A stretch of 64,000 nucleotides of DNA from an uncultured Lachnoclostridium sp. (lineage in GTDB: Bacteria > Bacillota > Clostridia > Lachnospirales > Lachnospiraceae), in NCBI GenBank assembly GCA_946415315.1, contig CAMKRZ010000001.1, forward strand, positions 124,001 to 188,000. Direction: 5' to 3'. The notes under the pieces are model-generated. The model saw nothing but the letters and a program-made list of their open reading frames with translations. It was not told the DNA's origin and searched no databases. Below, piece after piece: positions 9,356 to 18,989 of this stretch (within the stretch, counting starts at the first letter, position 1; each line of letters opens with the position of its first letter). The translations under genes were made by a program, and so were the position numbers.

Positions 9356-11116
9356 TTAAGTGGGCGAGGACGATTGTCCGTTGTCAAAATCGGGCATCTG
9401 TCCGTTGAAGCCGGGGAACTGCCCGTTATTGAAATCAGGCATCTGGCCGTCGAAACCGGGGAACTGCCCGTTATTGAAATCAGGTATCTGGCCGTCGAAG
9501 CCGGGGAACTGCCCGTTATTGAAATCAGGCATCTGGCCGTCAAAACCCGGGAACTGGCCGTTGAAGTCCGGAACACGATTGTTGTCACTCCCGTCATCGG
9601 TATTGCCATCGCTGTTGTTCTGCCCTGAACGACCTCCGCGACCCTGCTTGTTGCCTTTGTCCTGATTGTTATTGCCCTGGTTGTTGTCATTGTTCTGACC
9701 GTTGCCGTTGCCTTTGCCGGGACGTCCGCCCCAGCTGTTATCCGGTGGGTTTTGGCCGTTACCTCCGCCAAAGTTGCTACCTCCCCAATTGCCGCCGCCC
9801 CAGCCTCCGCGGCCGCCGCCGGGTCCGAACATGGACTGCGGGATGGAGTCGACCTGCTCACCGTTGATGTAGATCGTGCCGCCGTTGAACTCAGCCTTGC
9901 CGTCGTAATCAAAGGAGTCCATGCCGTGGTAGGTGATGTCGACCGTGCCGCCGTTTACATAAATGTCGCCGTTTGCGTCGATGGCATCGGTGTCGCCCTG
10001 GCCGGATTCGATCTTGACGTAGCCGCCGTTGATGACGACAGTCGGAGTGCCGTAGGATTTGCTCTTTTTGGAAGCGTTGAAACCGTCATCGGAACCGTAA
10101 ATGTCGAAGTTGCCGTCATTTACTTCGATGTAGGTTGCCTCCACACCCTCGGAAGCGTTGATCTTGAATGATCCGTCGTCGAAGCGCGCGAAGGTCGTTG
10201 CCTGGATGCCGTCGCTTTTTGCGGTGATCGTAAAGCTGCCGCCGCTGATGTAGATATAGCCGAGCGAGTTGTCCTCGTCATTTTCACTGTGAAGGGCGTC
10301 CTTCTGCGTATTGATTGTGAAGTTGCCGTCGCTGATCGCGATGGAATCGTTGGCTTCCAGCGCATCAAGAGCCGTAGTGAGCGCGTAGGTTCCGCCGGTC
10401 ACTTTGAGGTCATCCTTGCAGGAAATGCCGTTTCCCTTAGCGGAAGTGACCGTAAGAGTGCCGGTCCCGTTCAGCGTCAGGTCCTCTCTCGAGAAGATCA
10501 CCGCGTCCGTGTTGGTGTCCCCGTCCGCCTTGAAGGTTCCGGTGACGGAGAGGCTGTTGTCGGAGTTTGTCGTGGTGATGAAGCATTTGTCGACCGATAC
10601 GATGTAGATCGTCGGAAAATCCTCGTTCGTGATGCTCACGCCGTCAAGCACGAGCTGAACCTTGTCCTGCAGACCGGCATCCACGCGGATCGTGCAGTTC
10701 GCAGCGGTTCCGGTGATGCGGTAGGTGCCTGCCTCGGTGATGTCGATCGTTTTGCCTTCGCTCACCGTGATCTCCACGGCATCCGTCAGATCCGGCGACT
10801 GCTCGAGGTCGCGCTTGCTGAAGAGGTTTTCAGTGTCGAGCTCGTCAATCGAGATGCTTGAGGTGGCTACGACAGTGCTATCGGTTTTATTTCGGTCCGA
10901 GGTGTTGCCGGAGTTCGACGAAGTGTCAAGTTCGGATTTTCCTTCGGAACTGATAACTGTGTTGCTTTTTGGCTGACGATCCTGTCCGTCCGTCGTGTTG
11001 GTGTCGGCCTTCCCGCAGGCGACCAACACCAGTGAAAGCAGGACGGTAAGTAGGAGTGTCATGAATCTATTACAGTAAGTTGTTGTCGATCTTTCATGGA
11101 AAAGGGTTGTTTTCAT
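9356..11116 (-). CDS. Lipoprotein with carbohydrate-binding-like beta-helical domain and Gly/Asn/Gln-rich plus FPGF-repeat C-terminus
   Basis: Lipobox LLSLVLVACGK; repeated 'ISDGNFTINTQKDALHSEN / ISGGSFTITAKSDGIQA / INGGYVKIESGQGDTDAIDANGDIYVNGGTVDIT' units; ATG at 11114-11116 with upstream RBS (ctcct on plus). Confidence 0.8.
   Translation of the reverse strand: MKTTLFHERSTTTYCNRFMTLLLTVLLSLVLVACGKADTNTTDGQDRQPKSNTVISSEGKSELDTSSNSGNTSDRNKTDSTVVATSSISIDELDTENLFSKRDLEQSPDLTDAVEITVSEGKTIDITEAGTYRITGTAANCTIRVDAGLQDKVQLVLDGVSITNEDFPTIYIVSVDKCFITTTNSDNSLSVTGTFKADGDTNTDAVIFSREDLTLNGTGTLTVTSAKGNGISCKDDLKVTGGTYALTTALDALEANDSIAISDGNFTINTQKDALHSENDEDNSLGYIYISGGSFTITAKSDGIQATTFARFDDGSFKINASEGVEATYIEVNDGNFDIYGSDDGFNASKKSKSYGTPTVVINGGYVKIESGQGDTDAIDANGDIYVNGGTVDITYHGMDSFDYDGKAEFNGGTIYINGEQVDSIPQSMFGPGGGRGGWGGGNWGGSNFGGGNGQNPPDNSWGGRPGKGNGNGQNNDNNQGNNNQDKGNKQGRGGRSGQNNSDGNTDDGSDNNRVPDFNGQFPGFDGQMPDFNNGQFPGFDGQIPDFNNGQFPGFDGQMPDFNNGQFPGFNGQMPDFDNGQSSSPT
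9393..9572 (-). repeat. Four 45-bp tandem repeats encoding (M/I)PDFNNGQFPGFDGQ units
   Basis: 'ggcatctggccgtcgaaaccggggaactgcccgttattgaaatca' units begin at 9393, 9438, 9483 and 9528, an exact 45-nt period. Confidence 0.9.
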
Positions 11117-11365
11117 AATTTGTATCTCCTTTGCGCAGGGGTGCGCGAACCCACACATGCTCGCGCTCTCGGTAAGTTTTTCATGAGCGATATCGCGATG
11201 ATCACGTTTGTTTTTCTTATCTGAGCCGAGTATATCGCGTCAAATGGGAATGAGTATGGAAAAAATGTGGAATCTTTGTGGAAGAACTATAAACGCTTTG
11301 TGAAAAGGCGAAAAACAGGGCAACAGGAGCGAGTTTTGGTTCTTCATTCCCGTGTTCCGTACATC

Positions 11366-11394
11366 TTGCCTTTTTATAAGTAAAATGATACAAT
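11366..11394 (+). promoter_or_regulatory. Sigma-A-like promoter for the 11508 lipoprotein gene
   Basis: TTGCCT (11366-11371), 17-bp spacer, TACAAT (11389-11394). Confidence 0.6.
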
Positions 11395-11507
11395 CATCAG
11401 CGGCGCGGGAAGACGGCTTTACGGCCACGGCTTGTCCGAAACCGGTGAAAGCCTTGCGCATCGTAAGACCCGCGGAAGGAATAGTGGAAAGTGGAAAGGA
11501 ACAGAAC

Positions 11508-13364
11508 ATGAGGAAAAGAAACATCCGGCTGACATGGATCGCGCTCGCCATGGCGATGATGCTCCTGCTGTCAGCTTGCGGAAAGAATACACCGGCGGAG
11601 TCAACACCGACTCCGGCAGCTACGGAAAGTCCGACAACACCGACGAAGGAGCCGGATCCCACAGCAGAGCCTTCGGCTACGCCGGTCCCGACCGAAGAGC
11701 CGGCAGTGACGCCGACGACAGAGCCCACTCCTACGGAAGTGCCGGCAACTCCTACGGCGACGCCCACCCCGGAAATCGTGAAGAACGGCGATATCGTCGT
11801 CCTGTTCACAAGCGATGTTCACTGCGGAGTGGACAAGGGCTTAGGCTATGTCGGTCTCTGGGAGATCCGCAAGTACCTTGAGGCACAGGGCAACGAGGTC
11901 ATTCTGGTTGATGACGGCGACAATATTCAAGGCGAGCCTCTCGGAACGATGACGCGCGGAGAGGTCCTGACCGACCTGATGAACAGGATGGAATACAGCG
12001 TGGCGATCCCGGGCAATCACGAGTTTGACTACGGAATGGATCAGTTCCTCGCACTGGCGAAGAAGGCGCAGTTCAGCTATGTCAGCTGCAACTTCAACTA
12101 CAAGGGTGAGCTCGTGTTTCAGCCGTATGTGATCCGGGAGCTTGCGGGGAAGAAGATTGCCTTCGTCGGAGTGACGACGCCGAAGACGCTCACGACCTCG
12201 ACACCGAGCTATTTCATGGATGAGAACAAAGAGTTTGTCTACGGTTTCCTGCAGGATGACACCGGCAAAGCGGTGTATGACGCGGTTCAGTCGGCGACTG
12301 ATGCAGCTCGCGCGGAGGGGGCAGACTACGTCGTCGTCCTTGGGCACATGGGGAACTCCGCGGAGAACTCCCCCTGGACATACGCGGAAGTGATCGCCAA
12401 CACCGACGGGATCGACGTGTTTCTGGACGGCCACAGCCACGATATGGACAGTGTTACCATGAACAATAAGAGCGGCGGCAAGGTGCTCCGCGCCGCGTGC
12501 GGAACGAAGCTGGAAGGAATCGGCTGGTGCAGGATCGCAGCGGACGGAACGATCTCGACCGGTCTGTATTCCTGGGATAACGATATCTCCGCGCCGGAGT
12601 TGTTCGGTCTGGAAAATGAGATGACGAAGGCGGTTGAGGAAGCCTTCAGTGCGCTGGACGCCTCGTTCGACGAGGTGGCGGCAACCAGTCAGTTCCTCCT
12701 CACGATCAGCGATCCGGTGGCGGTTGATGAAAATGATAAACCGATCCGTATGATCCGCCGCTCGGAAACCAACCTCGGCGATCTGGTTGCGGACGCTTAC
12801 CGCGTTCAGTCCGGCGCTGACATCGGCATCTGCAACGGCGGTGGCATCCGCGTGTCGATCGCGGAGGGCGATATCACGCTCCGCGAGATCATGAACGTGC
12901 ATCCGTACGGCAACTACCTCTGCGTAGTGGAGCTGACCGGACAGCAGATCCTCGATGCCCTCGAGTGGGGCGCGCATGTCGTGCCGGGCGAGAACGGTGG
13001 TTTCCTTCAGGTTTCCGGCCTGACATATGAGATCCACTCGTACATTGATTCCCCGTGTACCGCGGATGAGAACGGCATGTTCACCGGGATCAGCGGTGAG
13101 CGCCGCGTGAAAAATGTTCTTGTCGGAGGCGAGCCGATCGATCCGCAGAAGAAGTACACCGTCGCGGGACACAACTATATGCTGTTCAAGTACGGCGACG
13201 GCTTCACCATGTTTGAGGGTGCTCCGGTTCTGCAGGACTGCGTAAAACTCGACAACCAGGTGCTGATCGATTACATCCGGGATTCGCTGGGCGGTGTGAT
13301 CGGCGAGGAATACTCGGATCTCACCGGACAGGGAAGGATCGTGATCATCGGGGAGAAACCCTGA
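11508..13364 (+). CDS. 5'-nucleotidase / 2',3'-cyclic phosphodiesterase-like metallophosphatase lipoprotein with Thr/Pro-rich linker
   Basis: Lipobox MLLLSACGK; TPTPxxTE linker; 'VVLFTSDVHCGVDKG', 'VDDGDNIQGEPLG', 'IPGNHEFDYGMDQF', 'VLGHMG', 'DGHSHD', and C-terminal 'SETNLGDLVADAYR...GICNGGGIR'. Confidence 0.9.
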   Translation: MRKRNIRLTWIALAMAMMLLLSACGKNTPAESTPTPAATESPTTPTKEPDPTAEPSATPVPTEEPAVTPTTEPTPTEVPATPTATPTPEIVKNGDIVVLFTSDVHCGVDKGLGYVGLWEIRKYLEAQGNEVILVDDGDNIQGEPLGTMTRGEVLTDLMNRMEYSVAIPGNHEFDYGMDQFLALAKKAQFSYVSCNFNYKGELVFQPYVIRELAGKKIAFVGVTTPKTLTTSTPSYFMDENKEFVYGFLQDDTGKAVYDAVQSATDAARAEGADYVVVLGHMGNSAENSPWTYAEVIANTDGIDVFLDGHSHDMDSVTMNNKSGGKVLRAACGTKLEGIGWCRIAADGTISTGLYSWDNDISAPELFGLENEMTKAVEEAFSALDASFDEVAATSQFLLTISDPVAVDENDKPIRMIRRSETNLGDLVADAYRVQSGADIGICNGGGIRVSIAEGDITLREIMNVHPYGNYLCVVELTGQQILDALEWGAHVVPGENGGFLQVSGLTYEIHSYIDSPCTADENGMFTGISGERRVKNVLVGGEPIDPQKKYTVAGHNYMLFKYGDGFTMFEGAPVLQDCVKLDNQVLIDYIRDSLGGVIGEEYSDLTGQGRIVIIGEKP

Positions 13365-13461
13365 TTTGGACATGGAAGAACGGTTGAAAAACCGGACGCG
13401 GAGAGAGTAGATCGGGCGTCGGAAAATACACATTTTCCGCTGAGTTATGAATTCGGATAAC

Positions 13462-13514
13462 AATACACATTGTATGAGTTGCCGCTGTGTGGTAGACTCC
13501 ATACAATGTGTATT
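13462..13514 (+). promoter_or_regulatory. Promoter bracketed by two inverted near-palindromic operators
   Basis: AATACACATTGTATG (13462-13476) and its exact reverse complement CATACAATGTGTATT (13500-13514). -35 TTGCCG (13479-13484), 17-bp spacer, -10 TACAAT (13502-13507) inside the right arm. Confidence 0.75.
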
Positions 13515-13584
13515 TGTTTTCTGCGGGGGTGCAGCACATAACGAACTGCGGGAAAACTGCACGAAATTAAGGAGGTTTACAGAG

Positions 13585-15183
13585 ATGGCAATGATGGAAA
13601 GACCGGAAGTAACATTCTATCCGGACGGAAGCAAGAGCTGGGGGCATACGTTTGAGCAGTTTGATCTTAAGGTGTATATTCCCGCGACGACGATTGACGG
13701 CGAGGTGAACAACTACACCTTCCGTGCGCCGATGCTCACGGTGTTTGAGGAGAAGCCCCAGGATATGGCTTCGGCGATCGCTTTCGCACGAGAGAGCGGA
13801 CTTGCGGACATCGCTTCCGCGGTGGATTCGTGCGTGATGTTCGTCTATCCGACCTGCGAGGGCGGCTGGGCCAACGCGACGGAGGAGCTGTACGCGGCTC
13901 TGATCGCGGAAGTCAAGATGAATCCGTTCTACAAGGACGGCATCGTGGAGATCACGAACTTCTTCACGAGAGAGTTCCAGGGTTATTTCGTGCGCGGAGC
14001 CATTTTCCGTGCTGATATTTACAGCTTCGGCGCATCTGCGGACTACGTGGCAACGCACCTGCTCAAGACGCTTCAGGGCGAATACCTGTGGGGGCCGGGC
14101 GAGATCACGCCGGCGATGTGCTCGATGCAGGGCCTTTCGGTGATCCCGCAGGTGGAGCGCAAGGACATCGCGATCCTGAGCGTGGGCAACTCCGCCGAGG
14201 TCAACGCCGCGTTCGGTGAGTGCGAGAACCTTCTTGTGAAGGCGGAAGCGGACTACAAGGCGGATTTCAAGAGCTTCGTAAAGAAGTTCAAAATGTGGTG
14301 CGGAAAGATCGAGCTGGAGCCTGATTTCGAGGAGCTCGGCATGACCGAGGATGTCGGATACACGCTCGTGAAGACGTCGCCGGACAACCGCGGACGCTAC
14401 AAGGATGCGCCTGAGCACAAGGTTGGATATTTTGCGTATTACAACAACGGTATCTTCGATAACGGTCCCGTGCCGCTCATGATGGGCTTCCACGGCGGCG
14501 GAGACACGTCGATGTATCTGACATACGTGGCCGGCTGGTGGGAGGTTGCGCACAAGTACAACTTCCTGTTCGTGTCGCTTGAGAATCATCAGGATGTGAC
14601 CGCGACTGAGGTTGTGGCTGTCATTGAGGATCTGAAGAAGAAGTACGACATCGACGAGCATCGCATCTATGCGAGCGGCTTCTCGATGGGCAGCGGAAAA
14701 ACGTGGGATATGTTCCAGGAATACCCGGAACTGTTCGCCGGACTTGCACCTGCGAGCGCGCTGTTCCCGGTGAAGAACAACCCGTTCGGACTCTCCGTCG
14801 GCGACAAGCGTATGAACAGCGACGTGCCGGTACCCGTATTTTACTCGGGCGGTGAAAAATCGCACCTTCCGGAGTGTGCTTTCCAGGCCGCTACGGGGTT
14901 GGAGCGCATCCAGTATCTCGCCGATGTCAACAAGCTGGAGAAGAAGTTCGACGTGAACTACGATGACCATGAGAACTGGACTGACAAGATCTGGGGCATT
15001 CCGGGCGACCGCGTGGAGAAGGTTCCGGATGAGTCCCGCGGAAGCATCCTCACGATCAACTACTACAACAGCGAGGACGGCGTCTGCCGTACGGCTCTTG
15101 CGAGCATCGACAACCAGGTTCACGAGTGCAGACGGCACACAAACGAGAACGCGTGGCTGTTCATTTCGAAGTTTACGCGCTGA
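13585..15183 (+). CDS. Alpha/beta-hydrolase (PHB-depolymerase/esterase-like) protein with an uncharacterised N-terminal domain
   Basis: RBS 'aaggagg'; 'PVPLMMGFHGGGDTSMY', nucleophile motif 'IYASGFSMGSGKTWDM', 'LFAGLAPASALFP', C-terminal 'NENAWLFISKF'. Confidence 0.75.
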   Translation: MAMMERPEVTFYPDGSKSWGHTFEQFDLKVYIPATTIDGEVNNYTFRAPMLTVFEEKPQDMASAIAFARESGLADIASAVDSCVMFVYPTCEGGWANATEELYAALIAEVKMNPFYKDGIVEITNFFTREFQGYFVRGAIFRADIYSFGASADYVATHLLKTLQGEYLWGPGEITPAMCSMQGLSVIPQVERKDIAILSVGNSAEVNAAFGECENLLVKAEADYKADFKSFVKKFKMWCGKIELEPDFEELGMTEDVGYTLVKTSPDNRGRYKDAPEHKVGYFAYYNNGIFDNGPVPLMMGFHGGGDTSMYLTYVAGWWEVAHKYNFLFVSLENHQDVTATEVVAVIEDLKKKYDIDEHRIYASGFSMGSGKTWDMFQEYPELFAGLAPASALFPVKNNPFGLSVGDKRMNSDVPVPVFYSGGEKSHLPECAFQAATGLERIQYLADVNKLEKKFDVNYDDHENWTDKIWGIPGDRVEKVPDESRGSILTINYYNSEDGVCRTALASIDNQVHECRRHTNENAWLFISKFTR

Positions 15184-15267
15184 GCGAGCGCACGTAAATC
15201 AAGAGAATTGAGCTTGGCGAAATTCTCGAGGTACGCGTTAAATTTTACGTCAATACCATGTCATTTG

Positions 15268-15298
15268 GGGCAGCGGACGTTCCGCTGCCCTTTTCGTT
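15268..15298 (+). terminator. Rho-independent terminator
   Basis: GGGCAGCGGA-CGT-TCCGCTGCCC followed by TTTTCGTT. Confidence 0.8.
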
Positions 15299-15503
15299 AA
15301 AAAACTGTTTTCAAAATGCTGTTGCTGTGGTATCATTGTGCCATGGAACATGTCGGACAAACGGCACAACGCGCGGTATAGCGGGATCTGTGCAGGCAGG
15401 TCGAAGGATGATGTACCGAGCAGGGACGCCGGATACGTGAAGAACGGACGGAAGGATATGCAATGCATGTCGTTTCGAAAGTAAAGTATGGACGGTGTGA
15501 ACT

Positions 15504-18500
15504 ATGAGGAGATTGAGAGAACGTCACGGGGACGGAAGTGCTCCGCGCACGGCGGAGAGAAATCGAACAGGAAACCGACACAGGGGAAATGCGCGCCGAG
15601 TAGGCGTTTGCTTCGCCCTGTGTTTTTTCTTGCTGTTGGGAACTTTGACACATTACAGTGGACTGCTGAACGTGCTGCCGGCAGTGCAGCGCGCAGCTGC
15701 GTCCGGGGATTCCGGTGAAGAGTCCAAGGTCCTGGATCTTACCAGATCGGATGAGGGATACGCATCGTATCTGTATGATAACCGGAACGGTCTTCCGACC
15801 TCGGAGGCCAACGCGATCGTGCAGACTGCGGAGGGCTTCATCTGGATCGGCTGTTACAGTGGTCTGATCCGATATGACGGTAACAATTTTATGCGTATGG
15901 ATTCCACGACCGGTATCGCCAGCGTGGTGAGCCTCTTTGTGGACAGCAAAAACCGTCTGTGGGTCGGTACGAACGACAGCGGCGTCGCTGTGATCGACAA
16001 GGGCAAAACGCAGATGTTCCGCATGAAAGACGGACTGAAGTCGATGTCCGTGAGGGCCATCACGGAGGATTCCAAGGGAAACATTTATGTTGCAACGACG
16101 CGCGGAGTTGCCGTGATCGATGACGGCATGATCGTGCGACCGCTGGAGGATTTTCAGAATGCGAGCATTCGCGACGTGTAAGTGCGGCAGCTTGTCACGG
16201 GACCGGATGATATTATATACGGCGTGACGAAGGAAGGCGAGGTGTTCACGCTCGACAATGGTATTCTGAGCGGATTTTACAATTTCAACAATGCCGTCGA
16301 CTCAGATGGCGCGATCATCAAATCGGAGGATATCGCAACGGTCTACCCGGATCCGGAACATGCGGGGTATGTGTACCTCGGTTCGAGAGGGTGTGTCTAC
16401 TACTGCCGGCTGACCAATCCCACAAATGAATTTGTTAAGATCGAGCTGAATACGCTGACCCGGATCAACGAGATCATCAAAATCTCCGGCGTTCTGTGGT
16501 TCTGCGCGGAAAACGGCATCGGATTCCTGGATAACGGTAAGCTTCAGATTCTGGACTATCTGGCGATGAAAAATGTCTCCGTTGACCATATCCTCGGGGA
16601 TTATCAAGGCAACCTCTGGTTTACGTCATCCCGAGCGGGAGTAATGAAACTTACACGCAACCGCTTCGCCGATATTTCTCAATGGTGCGAGCTGGAGGAG
16701 ATGGGTGTCAACACTACTTGCGTTTACGGGAATCGGCTTCTGATCGGAACAGACGGAAGCGGTGTCGCCGGACTTGTCGTGATCGAGGACATGAAGGTAT
16801 TGAAGGAGTGGCCGATCAACAGCGCCCGCTTTTTCACGGGTGAGCCGATCAGAGAGAACGATCTGATCAAAATGCTGGAGAAGAGCAAGATCCGTTCCAT
16901 CCTGAGCGACAGCAAAGGGCGCCTGTGGTTTTCCACGTTCAGTGATTACGGACTGATCCGGTACGACAACGGAGATGTTGTTTGCTTTACTGAGGACAAG
17001 GTTGATGAAGGCACGCTGGCCATGCCTTCCGAACGTGTCCGGATCGTCTGCGAATATGACGAGAACACGATCCTTGCGGCATGTACCGGAGGCCTGGCGA
17101 TCATTCAGGGCGACAGCGTAGTCAAAGTATATGACGAGAATTCTTTCATACACGGAGTCGGCCTCCGCAACACGGAATTGCTCACGGTTGAGAAAGGCGA
17201 AAACGGAGATATCATCATCGGCACTGACGGCGGCGGAATGTATATCCTGAACGGGGATATGGCTCCGCGTAGCATCAGTACGGAGAACGGACTGAGTTCG
17301 GATGTCGTGATGCGAGTGAAACACAGCAAACTCCGTGATCTGTACTGGATTGTCACAAGTAATTCGATCGCCTTTATGGACGCTGATTACAACGTTACGA
17401 CAGTCCGGTGTTTTCCGTATCCGAATAACTTCGATATTTACGAGAACAGTAAGGGAGAGGTCTGGATCCTGAGCAGCGACGGTGTCTATGTGACGACGAT
17501 CGACACGCTGGTTGCGAACGGTGAGATTGATCCGACGCACTATAACCGCGACAATGGAATGCCGTACGTGGCGCAGTCAAACTCGTACAGCGCACTGACG
17601 GAGAACGGGGATCTCTATATCGCAGGCAGCAAGGGCATTGCGCGGGTCAATATTGAATCGTCGTTTGATGATGCCACCGAACTGAAGGCAGCTGTGCCGT
17701 ATGTGACGGTGGACGGGGTGGATATCTATCCCGATGAGGACGGCGTTTTCCGTGTTTCCTCTTCCGCGAAGAAACTGGTGATCAACAGCTTTGTCTATGC
17801 ATACTCGCTGATCAACCCGCTAGTCACATATGAGTTGGAAGGATTCGACCACAGCTCGACGACCGTTGAGAGAACAAGCCTGACGTCGGTTTCGTACACG
17901 AACCTGGGTGGCGGTACGTACTATTTTACGATGACGATCCAGGATGATAACGGCGGGAAACTGCAGATTCGTGTGCAGATCGTCAAGAGCCTTGCGTTCT
18001 ATGAGACGTGGTGGTTCCGGGTGCTCGTTGTGATCCTGGCAATCGTTTTGCTTTCCATGCTTGTCATGCTGTATGTCAAGCGCAAGACGCAGAAACTCAT
18101 CGAGAAAGAAGAAGAGCAGAGGACCTTCATCAACGAGATGACAGAGGCGTTTGCAAAGACGATTGATATGAAGGACAGCTACACGAACGGCCATTCCTTC
18201 CGTGTGGCGAAGTACACGACCATGCTGGCCGAGGAGCTCGGCTTCGGCAAAGACGATGTCGAAAAATACCACAACATCGCTCTCCTGCACGACATCGGCA
18301 AGATCGGCGTCGATGACAAGGTGCTTAACAAGGCCGGAAAACTTGACGACGATGAGTTCAAGCAGATCAAGTCCCATTCGGCGCTCGGTTACCGCGTGCT
18401 GAAGGACATCTCCATCATGCCGGAGCTTGCAATCGGCGCCGGTGCGCATCATGAGCGCCCGGACGGCAAGGGCTATCCGAAAGGTTTGAAAGGCGACGAG

Positions 18501-18899
18501 ATCCCGCGTGTCGCGCAGATCATCGCCGTGGCCGACACATTTGACGCAATGTACTCCGATCGTCCGTACCGGAAGCGCATGAATTTCGAGAAGGCGGTTT
18601 CGATCATCCGGGATGCCGCAGGCACACAGCTTGCAGCCGACGTGGTCGATGCGTTCCTGCGTCTCGTCGACAGAGGCTTCTTCCGCGCGCCGGATGATGA
18701 GGGCGGCGGAACGAGCGAGGACATCGACAACATCCATAAAAGTTTTGCACGTGCGCAGGCGATCAAGGAAGCGCACATGCCGAAGCCGGAAGGGGAAGCG
18801 GAAGCGAAGGCGGAAGCACCGAAGGAAGAAGCGAAGGCGGAAGAGGCGGCCTCGGAGGCGAAAGAGGAGTTAAAACCTGCGGAAACACCGAAGGAATAA
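15504..18899 (+). pseudogene. Two-component-regulator-propeller / Y_Y_Y / TM / HD-GYP (c-di-GMP phosphodiesterase) gene interrupted by an in-frame TAA at 16179-16181
   Basis: ORFs 15504..16181 and 16182..18899 share a reading frame and read as one protein: '...EDFQNASIRDV*VRQLVTGPDDIIYGVTKEG...'. HD-GYP motifs: NGHSFRVAKYTTMLAEELG, LLHDIGKIGVDDKVLNK, HHERPDGKGYPKGLKGDEIP. Confidence 0.8.
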
Positions 18900-18925
18900 C
18901 GGAGTAAATACACGTTAAAACGCAG

Positions 18926-18958
18926 AAAAGAGTGAGCCCGAAGCGGACTCACTCTTTT
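18926..18958. terminator. Bidirectional terminator between convergent genes
   Basis: AAAAGAGTGAG-cccgaagcgga-CTCACTCTTTT. Confidence 0.85.
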
Positions 18959-18989
18959 AATGCCCATAATAGACTACTACTGTAGAATA

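Noticed and set aside
9200-9665. Plus-strand repetitive ORFs reading the 45-bp repeats (VEAGELPVIEIRHLAV...)
   Set aside because: The 45-bp period leaves several frames open. The minus-strand lipoprotein has a signal peptide, RBS and domain support.
15340-15500. Possible c-di-GMP (GEMM) riboswitch in the long leader of the HD-GYP gene
   Set aside because: I could not match the conserved GEMM core or pairing; the similarity is only a few short purine runs.
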